A DNA stretch of 64,000 nt, taken from Diphasiastrum complanatum. Taxonomy: Eukaryota; Streptophyta; Lycopodiopsida; Lycopodiales; Lycopodiaceae. This document shows, piece after piece, positions 34,030 through 44,739 of the stretch (its first letter is position 1; every line of letters begins with the position of its first letter). Where the stretch lies: NCBI GenBank assembly GCA_029204225.1, contig CM055102.1:31802607-31866606 (forward strand). The letters run 5' to 3'. A model generated the notes under the pieces. The model was not told the DNA's origin. It did not search any database and saw nothing but the letters and a program-made list of their open reading frames with translations. Made by a program: the position numbers and the translations under genes.

Positions 34030-35690
34030 CGGGGCAAAGAATCTGAAAGCAGCGATTCAGAATCAGAAGCTGACAAAGGAGAGAGAAAGAATAAACGACG
34101 AACTAAATGAAAGGATGACGCGAAAGTTGTCGAGGATAAGTTGTCAACTTCTAAAGTTGAAAAGCTTTGGAAGAGTAATATGGCTGACCTTAATAAAAAG
34201 TTTAATGACTTAAAAGTGCATATCTCTGAAGTTGCAGATAAAAGACCAAAAGTGTCTTCTTCCAACTCAGAAATGTGGTGTACGAAATGTGGAACTTCAG
34301 GACACACCAAGGAAGACTTCACCACTATGAATGTCAAATATATTGAAGATCCTACCCAGGAGGTACTTTTTATTTTTCAAAATGATGCGACTACTAACTA
34401 TGTTCAAGGTACAACAACATCAGCCCAGCAGGACAGACCCAAGTTCGCACCAAGAAGACATAATCCTCCTGAATTTGTTGGACTAGTGAAGTCTCAAACC
34501 GCGACTAAACCAGTGTCGGGCAACTGCTATAACTGTGGAGAGCCAGGACATTTTTCACCTGACTATCCTGAGTCACGAAAACCGATTGGCTATGTACCGT
34601 TATGCTCGAACTGTAGAGAGTTTGGTCACAAGTATCCTGACTGCCCTCAGCTGCAGAAGTCGCGACCCAAATATCAGTATGTCGCAACACCAACTGTTGC
34701 AGATTCGAAAGCGAAAGCTTCAACTGATGTTGTTGTGGAGAGAATTGACGTTATTGAAGAAAAATTGACGAAGACAGAAGATCAGTCCTGGCCAAGTGAC
34801 ATGGAAAACTTATTCAAAGTCACAACGAGAAGCAGAAGCTCCTCAAAACCTGAACAGAAATATTCGACAAGGCGCAGAAAATCCTCGCAGAAGAAATCTT
34901 CTAGCAAGACGACGAATAAATCTACGATTAAAGAAGATCTCAAAGATGACCCCGACTATGACCGCAATGCTGCGAAGTTGTTTGCGAAAGAAATTATCAA
35001 TGCTGAACTTCAGTCAGTTGTTGTAGAGAAGGTGGTCACTTTCGAGGAAGGGGACGACGAAATCACAAAGACAAAATTGTCTAGTGCTGTTATCGATAAG
35101 CCAATCTCAAAATCGAAGACGAAAGACTATGACATCGTGACTGATATTGGATCACTTCATCCGAATATTACTTTTGAGCAGCTGCTGGTAGATAACACTT
35201 ATTACAGAAAGCAACTGAAAGGTCTTTCTCCCCCGAAAAAAAAAAAAAAATTCTTTGCCAAATGTTGGTGTTCTGTCTATTGATTTAGGTGATCTCGGTG
35301 CACCTGAAATTGATATTACCATTGCGGGATGTCTGATAGAAAAAGTGCCAATTGATTCTGGTTCCAACGTGAACATAATAACAAAAGATACAGCTCATGC
35401 TTTGGGGTTGACTGACATTTAACCAACACAACGAAACATCAAGTTAGCTGATTCAACACGACGAAAACCTGTTGGAGAACTGAAGGATGTCACTGTTTAC
35501 ATTCAAGCCAAGCCATTCACAATGAATTTCATAGTTATCAAACCACTCAGTTTGTCATCCTATTCTGTGCTGATTGGTCGACCTTGGCTTTATCAATCAA
35601 ACACAAGTATTCATTGGAAATCCAGAGAGCTAAGATTTCAGACTGGTGAGACCAATAATTGTAGTAAGCCAGCAGAATAAATAATCACCT
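34030..35690 (+). pseudogene. gag C-terminus and protease of copy B
   Basis: An open frame from 34141 to 35283 carries three zinc knuckles. The third (CSNCREFGHKYPDC) has all four CX2CX4HX4C ligands. The first two (CTKCGTSGHTKEDF, CYNCGEPGHFSPDY) have lost the last Cys. A Lys/Ser-rich basic tail follows. After a frameshift at an A-rich run near 35240, the retropepsin reads EKVPIDSGSNVNIITKDTAH, then a SVLIGRPWLYQSN block. A TAA at about 35420 interrupts it. Confidence 0.85.
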
Positions 35691-35780
35691 GGAGTCAGGA
35701 CAAATATGAAGGTGAAACGCCTTTGTCTTACACCAATTTTACATCAAAGGAATCTTCTTATGCCTTAAATTTTTTTTCTA

Positions 35781-37430
35781 ATGTATCTGACATTGAAGTT
35801 CAATATTTCAAATATTATGAGAATGCTGAAAGAAGAATTCTTCGATGTCTGCAACACTGAAGCGGATGTTTTGTATGAAGAAATTAATGTTGCAGACACG
35901 AACTCCAAAGACTCTGATGATTCGAGTGACGAATCTGAACATGAATTTGGTAACAAGAACCAGGTTGACAACAAGAATACATCTATGGAGTCAACCATGC
36001 ACAAAATTCATGGCCATACAAAGGCTAGTATGACAGAAGGTATCATATTATCAGATTCTACTAAACTAATTGAACTTGCACCTGACAGATTTGTGCATGT
36101 TTCAAAGTCACTTGGAGAATCGGAGTTAGCGAAATTCACTAAACTATTGAAGGAGTATCAAGATGTTTTTGTCTGGTCGCTCAAGGATTTGAAGGGTATA
36201 CCTGCAGAATTCGGAGAGCACCGTATTGATCTTAAGGACGATGTTGTACCTGTTCGACAGAGACAGTATCGTCTCAATCCTAAGTACTCTCTCATGGTTA
36301 AGGACGAACTCAACAAACACCTTAAGACAGGTATAATCTATCCCGTCTTAAGCAGTGAATGGGTTTCACCCATTGTTGTCGTCCCAAAGAAGAAGACTGG
36401 CAAAATATGAATATGCCAAGATTTTCGCAAACTCAATGCTGTCACAAGAAAGGATCATCATCCTCTACCCTTCACTGATTCCATCTAAGATCAAGTTGCT
36501 GGTCAGGACGTTACAGTTTCTGTGACGGTTTTTCTGGTTATAATCAGGTTGGAGTACGGAAGGAGGATCATTCAAAGACCACATTCACTACGGATTGGGG
36601 CACTTATGCCTACAAAAAAATGCCCTTTGGTCTTTGTAACGCTTCAGCGACTTTTCAGTGAATCATGATGTTAATATTCGTTGCCTTTTTAAGAACTTTT
36701 TTTGAAATATTTGTTGATGATTTCTGTGTATATAGTGATATAAAAACGCACCTGCAGAAGCTGAAATTAACATTGCAACGGTGTCGAGATACTTGTTTAT
36801 CTCTTCATCCAGAGAAATGTTTTTTCGGTATGAAAGAAGGGATATTACTTGGACACAGAATATCTAACAAAGGAATAGAAGTTGACAAAGGTAAAGTCGA
36901 GCTTATACAGAATCTCCAGATACCAACCAATCTACGTGAACTAAGAGCTTTCTTAGGACATGTCGGCTATTACCGGAGATTTATTCAAAATCATGCTTCT
37001 ATTGCTGCCTCTCTTACACATCTACTAAAGAAACAAGTGGAATACTTGTGGACGAATGAACAACAGAAAGCATTCGAAGAACTTAAGCAAAGGTTGATCA
37101 TTGCTCCTATTCTGAGACCACCCAACAAGGCTATTTTATTTCATAGTTATGTGGATGTTTCTGCATTTGCTATTGGCGTCTATCTAAGCTAGAAGGACGA
37201 CCAGAAGAAAGATCATCCCATTTACTATGCGAGTCGACAGCTTTGTACATCAGAGAAGAATTATTCGGCTATAGAAAGGGAAGAACTTGGCATTATTTTC
37301 ACTGTTAAGAAATTTCGGCATTATTTGTTGGGATATGTATTTATTTTTCATGTTGATCACTATGCTCTTAAGTATCTTGTAAATAAACCAGATTTATCAA
37401 GAAATTGCTCGATGGGTTTTACTTCTGCAT
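35781..37430 (+). pseudogene. Reverse transcriptase-RNase H of copy B
   Basis: The RT begins with FVWSLKDLKGIPAEFGEHRI then a WVSPIVVVPKKKTGK block. After a TGA it continues CQDFRKLNAVTRKDHHPLPF and, after frameshifts, YKKMPFGLCNASATFQ. The active site is IFVDDFCVYSD (about 36710-36740). RNase H follows, with AILFHSYVDVSAFAIGVYL and a YSAIEREELGI block. Several stops and frameshifts (near 36408, 36490, 36660, 37190) inactivate it. Confidence 0.9.
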
Positions 37431-38796
37431 GAATTAACTTAGCTTCGTCAAGGAAAATATCATACAAATGCTAATTATCTTTCACGACTCAGCACGGAAA
37501 AAATTGAAGAACCTATTAATGATGATTTTTCAGACGAACATTTATTCAAGATTTCATCTACAAATTTGCTATATTCTGATATTATTATTTATCTCAAAGA
37601 TCAGATATATCCGGATGGTTACGATTTGGAGCAAAAGACAGTTTCTCAATATAAGGTAGCACCTTATATGATTATTAACAATATCTTGTACAAGCTTGGT
37701 GCAGATCATCAGCTTCGAAGATGTCTTGAAACTGAAAACATTAAAAAGGTCGTTAAAGCCTTACACTCAGAAGATGCTGGTGGACATTTTGCTTTGAAAA
37801 ATACTGTTAATAAGATATTGATTGCCAAGTATTGGTGGCCAGCAATGTTCAAGGATGTATCAAATTTTATGCCAGAGATCCGGTAAGCCTACAAAAGTAA
37901 TGAATTGGCCGTTGACACCAATCCTGCCTCTTGCACCATTTGAAAAGTGGGGGATTGACTTTGTCGGTCCAATCAAACCTGTGACTCGACATACAAAATG
38001 TCGTTATATTCTAGTTGCAACGGATTATGCTTCAAGGAAAGTTGAAGCAGAGGCGATGAATCGAAACGATGCGAAAATTGTCGCGACGTTCTTATTCAAA
38101 AGTATAATCGCAAGATATGGTTGTCCACTTGAACTAGTAAGTGACCGAGGTACACATTTTCTAAATGACACGATACGGTTGTTGACAACCTATTTTCTGA
38201 TCAAACACAGAAAAACTACACCATATAATCCAAAAGAAAATGGGTTGATAGAAAGAACTAATGGAATTTTATGTAAGATCCTGAAAAAAATTACTATTGC
38301 ACATGCAACGGATTGGGATCAGAAACTACCATCAGTTCTCTGGGTTTATCGCAACACAGAGAAAATCACAACGAAGCAGACATCATATTTCCTTACGTAT
38401 GGTATGCATCCTATTTTGCCAATTGAATTTGAGGTGAAAACTTTTCGTATTCAAGCTCAACGAACAGATGCAGAATGTATAAATGAAAGGTTGACGAATA
38501 TTGAAGAACTAGCTGAAGCTCGTGAGAAATCACAAAAATTAACGAAGGAAATCCAGGAACAAAGAAAGAAAAAGTATGATAGTCGTATTAAGAAGTGTGA
38601 TCTTAAAGCTGATGACTATGCACTGATATATGACAGTCGACATCAAAAGTTCCCTAGAAAACTCCATATGAGATGGCTTGGACCGTATAAAGTCATAGAG
38701 GTATTTGAGAATAATTCTGTACAACTTCAATCACTTGAAGGTGAGCTGTTACCTACACGTATTAATGGGTCCAAACTAAAGAAATACTACCTTTGA
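37431..38796 (+). pseudogene. Integrase of copy B
   Basis: The zinc-binding His pair is present (HSEDAGGHFALKNTVNK). A 17-nt deletion at about 37870 removed the CxxC that copy A still has (SCDPC) and shifted the frame. Beyond it, one long frame (to 38796) retains the catalytic blocks WGIDFVGPIKPV, LVSDRGTHFLND and NPKENGLIERTNG, and a GPYKVIEVF C-terminal module ending KKYYL. No chromodomain follows. Confidence 0.9.
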
Positions 38797-39590
38797 CTAG
38801 AATTTTTTTTTCTTATTATTTTCTAGTATTTTTGTGATATTTTTTGCGACTTTTCTTTTATCTTTTCTAGAAATTTTCGAGAATTTGTCTTGACTTCTCT
38901 CAGTCTTTCAGCATAATTTTTAAAGTGTTTTTGAGAATTTTTTGCGAAACTAAATTTGTTAATCAAATTTTCGTAAATCAAAATTCTAGCATTTTCGTAA
39001 ATTTGCGAAAATGCTAGAATCTTTTCCAGCATTTTCTCCAATTTTTTGAGAAATTTTTTAGTATGTTGCTAAAATTTTCAAAAAAATTTCGTGAGTTTCT
39101 GTATCATTTTTTTTAGGATTCTGCGAGAAAGTTTCGCAAAACTTTCTAGAATATTTCTAGCATATTTTTGAGAATCTCTCAAGAATCTCTCGACCTACTT
39201 TTTGTATTCCTCCATTAAATATGATGGCCACGTGATCATCATTTTTCACATGTGTATACGCTCACATATCAAAACAAATATTGTTTTTTTTTAATTAATT
39301 TTTTGTTCTTTTCACAAACGGTCTTCCGTCATTAAAGATCGATCTGTCAAATTATAGTTTCAAACACTGAACCATGCACGTCCTCCATAAATGGAAGTGA
39401 CAGATGTCATGTCACCATGCCACGTCATCATCCCTTCCACACCGCTACTGCATATCCGAGTTATTTTCCATTTTTTTCCTTACACTTTCGGCCTGCGAAT
39501 TTATGCTTTATTGCGCTCATTCTCTTTGCGATCAACACACTCGTTTACAAACTATTGCGATCTACGGAGCTATCGTCAAACATTCGACCA
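38797..39590. promoter_or_regulatory. Spacer between pol and ORF3 in copy B
   Basis: An AT-rich spacer homologous to 17.9-18.9 kb of copy A. It has three TTCNNGAA sites (about 38865, 38876, 39144), a perfect 15-bp hairpin (38983-39020), a G-box CACGTG at 39229-39234 and a second ACGT-core motif near 39421. A role as an internal promoter for ORF3 is inferred from layout only. Confidence 0.4.
38983..39020. repeat. Perfect 15-bp inverted repeat with 8-nt loop
   Basis: The arms attctagcattttcg (38983-38997) and cgaaaatgctagaat (39006-39020) are exact reverse complements around taaatttg. Confidence 0.95.
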
Positions 39591-41272
39591 ATGGTTTTCG
39601 GATCAAGCTCTAGCTCTACCATCATCTGGAAAGCACGCGCAGGAATCCGTCTGGCATCCATCCAGCCTTATTTGGATCGATGCAGGTTGGGTAATCTGAA
39701 AGTGGACCCCTCCATCATTCTCTCTAACGTTAGCACGGAATTTGTGAACTCCATTCACTCAATTTCTGAGGTGGACTTCAAAGTTCATGTGCGAGGCCAA
39801 TTTTTCACTTACTTGTACTGCACAGCCCTCGGACTACCATTGGATGGGAAAATGGTTTCAACGAACAAAGATTCAGTGGATGAAGCAACCCACTTTTTGA
39901 GCAACTGTTCCGTACCCACGAAGGGGTACAAAATTTTAATGATCCGCGACACAACATTTAAACTGTTCTGTAAATACGCGAACCGAGCAATATTTTTTAC
40001 GAATGCGGATGCCACAATTTCAGCTCAAAATTTTGGTTACATATTGGACGCACTCATCGGTAATCCAATTTGCTTCGGCGTTATTACCTACAGGGCACTT
40101 TTGCAATTAAGCATCAAAAGTTTTCTGGCATTGGAGCACATGTTTCTCGACTGTGTGCCAATTTTGACATTTTGACCGAGCAGGAGAAAACAATGCTGAC
40201 GGAAAGGATGTTGGCTCCCAAGCCAATTGATCTTTCCAGCATCCTGTCTATTCCTATTCCGATTGCACCAAATGCTGCACCAGTAGTCGAAGTGGCAGCT
40301 CCCACTGCTATGGAGATTGATGCTGCACTATCCCAACCAGATACAGTTCCAACTGGGGCAATGGATGGCGCTGCTACTACTGTTGATTCTTCAAAGCTCG
40401 CATCTGCTTCCACATCTCAGAAGCAATAGAGTTCATCCACAATTGATGATGATGCAACGCAGTTCGACACATCAGACAAAGGACGAACAACTGCAGAAGG
40501 CGATACCGGGGCTCCTATTGAAGATGAAGACGAACCAGACAACCAGCCCCAGTGGTTTCGATCCATGACAGAAAAAGCCAAGAATTTAGTGGCTGAAGTG
40601 TACGAGTTGGATAAGTACCACTGACAACTCACCATGGAGCTTATCAACTCAGAGAGGAACTCTCTAGACTCTCTCAAGGAGTCCTACGAGAAGATCGATT
40701 CGCTCGAATCAGACAACATGAAGCGGATTGAACAAAATCGTTCTCTCGAAACATGGCTTCAGACTCTAATAAAGGAAGTTGATTCTTTGAAGCAGACAAA
40801 TAAGATGATTCAGGCCATGTCTGATAATTTTCAGACTCAAAATGATTCTTTGAAACAACAACTCTTGGCTACGAATCAACATAACGTCGCCCTCTAGAAA
40901 TATTTGCAAGAGGAGTGAATGACGTGAATAAAGACATAAGCTGATCTTTTTGTGAGCACTAATGCAGGGTCAGTCACAGTCAACTTGACGAAGCTGAACC
41001 AGCTCCAAGACCATCAAGTCGAGTGCTTGCAACCGCTTGAGGATGCAAAGGCACTTGTCGAGAAAGAAGTGGCTGAGCTGAAAGAGCTCTCAAGTGAAGC
41101 CACCCCATCTTGCAGCGGGCCCGATTCTCATGAAGAATATCTTCAGGCCCTGCTTCGCATTGATGACCTCTCACAACAACTTCAAGCTGTGCCATCCTAT
41201 TCTGGAGTCTTAGATCATCCTGAATTCTTGGAGGCAGTCGCGAAGATTGACAAAATCTCTCAAACCACTTAG
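39591..41272 (+). pseudogene. ORF3 of Gypsy copy B (unknown protein)
   Basis: The likely start is ATG 39591 (MVFGSSSSSTIIWKARAG), because alignment with copy A loses frame agreement just upstream. The N-terminal half (about 170 residues) has the blocks YLDRCRLGNLKVDPSIILS, PTKGYKILMIRDTTFKLFCK and QNFGYILDALIGNP. After a frameshift near 40100 it continues as IKHQKFSGIGAHVSRLCA, then a PKPIDLSSILSIPIPI segment, a Ser/Thr/Asp-rich linker and a long heptad-rich helical region (about 40634-40897). The last block is SCSGPDSHEEYLQALLRIDD. In-frame stops occur at about 40427, 40622 and 40895. Copia sequence cuts it at 41272. No known fold, signal peptide or transmembrane segment was recognised in the conserved part. 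Confidence 0.75.
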
Positions 41273-42775
41273 GGAGCTTCATGTCAGGTGATCGACTTCC
41301 TGGTGAAAATGTATCCCACGGTACATCCTTCTCCTTGAGTTTGTCACCTGCAACTTCAATACTTCTTGCACCAAAAGGTTTGTCCCTACTTCTCCAACCT
41401 ATCTCTTGAGGTTGAGTAGTAGAATCTTGAGATGTATCCTCTTTTTCATCACTTGGAAGGTCAATGAATGGATCATCATCAGGTGGTATCCTCACTATAC
41501 CATCTTTCCCACTGGATGTCTCTATCTTCTCATCATCCTCATCTTCATACATCTTGGATTCATCAAAGATAACATCATGTCTTATATGTACTTTCTTTTT
41601 CACTAGATCAAAACATCTATAGCCCTTCACACGATCATCATATCCTAGGAATATACACTCCAACAGAAAGTAGATTTTTCTTCAAACCTGGTACTTAAAG
41701 TACCTCCCTGATCATCCTACTTTTGCCATCAGGTAGTTGGATTGAAATGGTGCCTATCCCCTTGATCTTGCACACCTCGCCATTTGCTTGTAAAATGGAC
41801 GTTCCATTACCCAACACTTTCATGCTACTTAACCAATTTTTGTTACCTGTCATGTGTCTTGTGGCTCCCGAGTCAATATACCACACTTGATCATCTTGAT
41901 TAGATGACAATGCAGATATGAAGATGCTAGCGTCTTCAATCTCACCCTCATCGACAAGGTTACCTGCTTGTTTTGGTTTGCCCTTGCCTTGTTCCGTCCG
42001 GAATTTGCGACATTTACTCTTCCAATGGCCCTTTTTACCACAATGGACGCACTTGCCTTTCTTCTTGGTCTTACTGGAAGATCCCTCATCCTCCTGAGAC
42101 TTGACAAATTGCTGCTTAGACTTCTTCTTGCCCTTGTTCTTGTCTTGTTTTTGGTGTGTCGCAAGTGCCTGGTCGTCAGACGTCTAGCTTTCACCATTTC
42201 TCGCCATTGCTCTTCCTGCATCAAGATTCATGTGAGCTCGTCAAAGGTTGGCAATCTTTCTCTTGATGCTATTCCACTCACAAACATATGATAGGGTTCT
42301 ACAATGCCACACAATGCATTGTGCACCAGTTCCACATCACGTATGCGCTCACCAATAGAATGCAGTTCATCCCTCATTGTCTTGATTCTGGTCATGTACG
42401 TCTGAATGTGCTCTCCTTGCTCCATTCGAGCACTATTCAGCTTTCTTCAGAAACATGATCGTTGACAGATTTGATGTCTCAAACTGCTCCTTTAGCACAT
42501 CCCATGCCTATCTGGGTGTAACAGCATCACAAATGTGGGTATTGATGTGATCCTTCACTGACAAGTTAATGGAGGTCAAAGCTTTCCTCATCTTTTTGTC
42601 GAACACTTTGATATCCGCTTCATTTGACGACCTTCTCTCATCACCTGTGATGACTTCCCACATGTCTTTCTCCATCAGTATGTTTTTCATTTTGAACTTC
42701 CACACTGCATAGTTGGAAATCCCGTCCAATTTGCTACTTTCACTCAAAATGGACTCTCCCATGTTTGCCATCGCA
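41268..42775 (-). pseudogene. Copia element D, internally deleted polyprotein
   Basis: On the minus strand the gag starts MANMGESILSESSKLDGISN at 42771. It continues as MEQGEHIQTYMTRIKTMRDE, then a zinc knuckle of the CVHCGKKGHWKSKC type near 42030, then the protease (VWYIDSGATRHMTGN). Directly after the protease end near 41690, the frame jumps to the integrase C-terminal tail (ECIFLGYDDRVKGYRCFD) and an acidic hinge. The sequence then breaks off inside ORF3 of Gypsy copy B at 41.27 kb. The integrase core is missing, and RT is absent. Confidence 0.85.
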
Positions 42776-44130
42776 AAACTACTTGAAACTTCTGCCGTAG
42801 GCTAAAAACAGTATGCTGAGGCCAACAATGATGTCAGAAGTTGAAAATAATGACCTGCACTTTTTTCCTTACCATGCCACTTACCACTTTTCCACCAATT
42901 TGAAAGCCAAATCGGCATCGCCTTCCAAAATGCACTCAATCGTCAACTCCCAACTTTGTGCCCAGTGAAATGGTGAAATCACTTCTGGTGCGCTCTGAAC
43001 ACTTTCTCCGTTGCAATCACTCTGTTTTGCGGTAGCGTACTTGCAGGTACAGTCCGGGTGCCCTTCGTTTGGTCAAAATAGACTAAAGGACTAAAAAATA
43101 AGGGCTTTTTGAACTTTTGAACTGTTTCTTCACCTTGAAGAAACTTCACCTTTCACATGTGAAGGGACCCAACTCCAATTTCAGTTTGAAAATTTTTAAT
43201 GAAGTTGAATGGCCAATCTTCCTTCAATGGCCTTCAGGTCCTTTCAAAGCCCCTTTCACCTCAATCCAATGGCTACCTTGGATCCAACGGCCCACAACTG
43301 TTCTTGGAGGCTCGATCTTTACCACAGATCTATGTGACTGGAGATCCGACGGTCCTGGGTGCTTTTGTGTGCTGATCCACGTGCTTGCAGGCACGTCTCA
43401 CTTTGGAACACTATGTGCTCTTTGGTTTGCATGTTTATTATTTAAGAATTGTGTGCATTCTATGAATGTGTTCTCTAAAGATTTTGAAATTGTATAAATG
43501 TTTCAATTTTAGCATTTTTACTATATGTTTTCATTTTTGCATGTGATTTAGTAGATTTCAATTTGTATTTCATATTTCAATTCCAACAGATGCTTACAAT
43601 TTGATATTTCTAGTATTATCAACTCATTAACTTCATTATGAGTCGTAGTGACTTAATTATGATTCATGAGGTGAGCTTCATTATGAGGCTGGGTCTGTAA
43701 ATTGTTATTCTTATCTAGTAAAAAAGATTTTTTATTAGATGCAATTTGTTGTTTTAACAGTTGTTCTGCAATCAAATTTGTTATTGTAAATTCAATATTT
43801 GCAAGATTTTACACCATCTATGAGAAAAATGCTTCGAACAATAGTCTAGCCTTCATTTCTCTACAATCTGTCGATCACCTTCTCCCTGGCAATGTTGCAT
43901 ATGAAACTATGATTGTTGATCCCCTCCAAGAATCCTGTATTCTACTAGAAGATACAACCACTAGAAGATACAACCCCATTATCGAGGCATAATGACAAAC
44001 AACATCATCATATTTATCAAGATTCAAATGTAAAACTAAGAAACAATAATAAAATTTGTTCAAAACATATAGGACTTGTAAATAATAGTCAGCATCCTAA
44101 CGAACCTACCTTAACATTGGAAACGAGTTT
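42776..44130. other. Flank of Copia D and unassigned DNA
   Basis: The first 300 bases are the probable leader of Copia D. An ORF at 43117-43497 and one at 43702-43992 carry no recognisable domain. A tandem gaagatacaacc duplication is at about 43949. Confidence 0.4.
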
Positions 44131-44134
44131 TGTG

Positions 44135-44730
44135 CCCTTCAACAAACAGTTCTATCTTTTTCACAAGAAGCCAAAGGTGCTCTAAAAAGACGGTCTTAAA
44201 AACAGCTTAACGCATGAAAGTAGATGACCTTCGGGAATTTTCTCTCTCTTCGCATTTTTCGCAAGAAGCCGAAGGTGTGTTAAAAGACAGTTAGGCTTTT
44301 GAACTATGCAAGTATCGCATTTTGGAGAAATGCAAAAAAGACGAAGCTGTTGAAAACATAGGGTATTTCTGCAGACTGTTGAAAAAGTAATGTGTTTCTG
44401 CAGACTTGTTCTAAATGCAAGTTTTGTGGAAGTCGTTGAAGATGGCCAAGTCTTCAATGACTTCAAGTTATTAAACTTAACATCTAAACTTTGAAATTAT
44501 GACAGAATTGGTAACCCTCTGCTGGAGATCAGCCGAAAGCTCGTTGTAAATATTTTTCAAATAAATTGGCTGTCTAAGTTTGTGATTCCTGCAGGTATCA
44601 GATGAGCAGACGTAGAACCAAAGTTGGTTTCACCTGACCCTAGATCAATGATCAATAAACATGCAAGAAGAATCATGAAATAGAAATCAGTCATTCACCA
44701 AGGAGACAACTGTGGGCTTAATTTCCAACA
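44135..44730 (-). mobile_element. 3' LTR of Copia element E (truncated)
   Basis: The LTR starts TGTTGGAAATTAAGCCCAC on the minus strand at 44730, next to a polypurine tract (taagggggac on the minus strand). About 600 bp match the 5' LTR at 47.05-47.64 kb with scattered substitutions. The R/U5 end is missing below about 44140. Confidence 0.85.
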
Positions 44731-44739
44731 GTCCCCCTT

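Larger units (their letters stand above)
34018..41272 (+). mobile_element. Gypsy element copy B
   Basis: The plus-strand Ty3/Gypsy internal region runs gag tail, protease, RT, RNase H, integrase, spacer, ORF3. Its 5' end starts inside gag directly against the LTR of the oppositely oriented copy C. Its 3' end is cut inside ORF3 by Copia sequence at about 41272. The family has a tRNA-Asp primer site, lacks a visible chromodomain after integrase and has an extra ORF. This profile suggests the non-chromovirus (Tat/Athila-like) side of plant Gypsy elements, which is inference. Confidence 0.9.
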
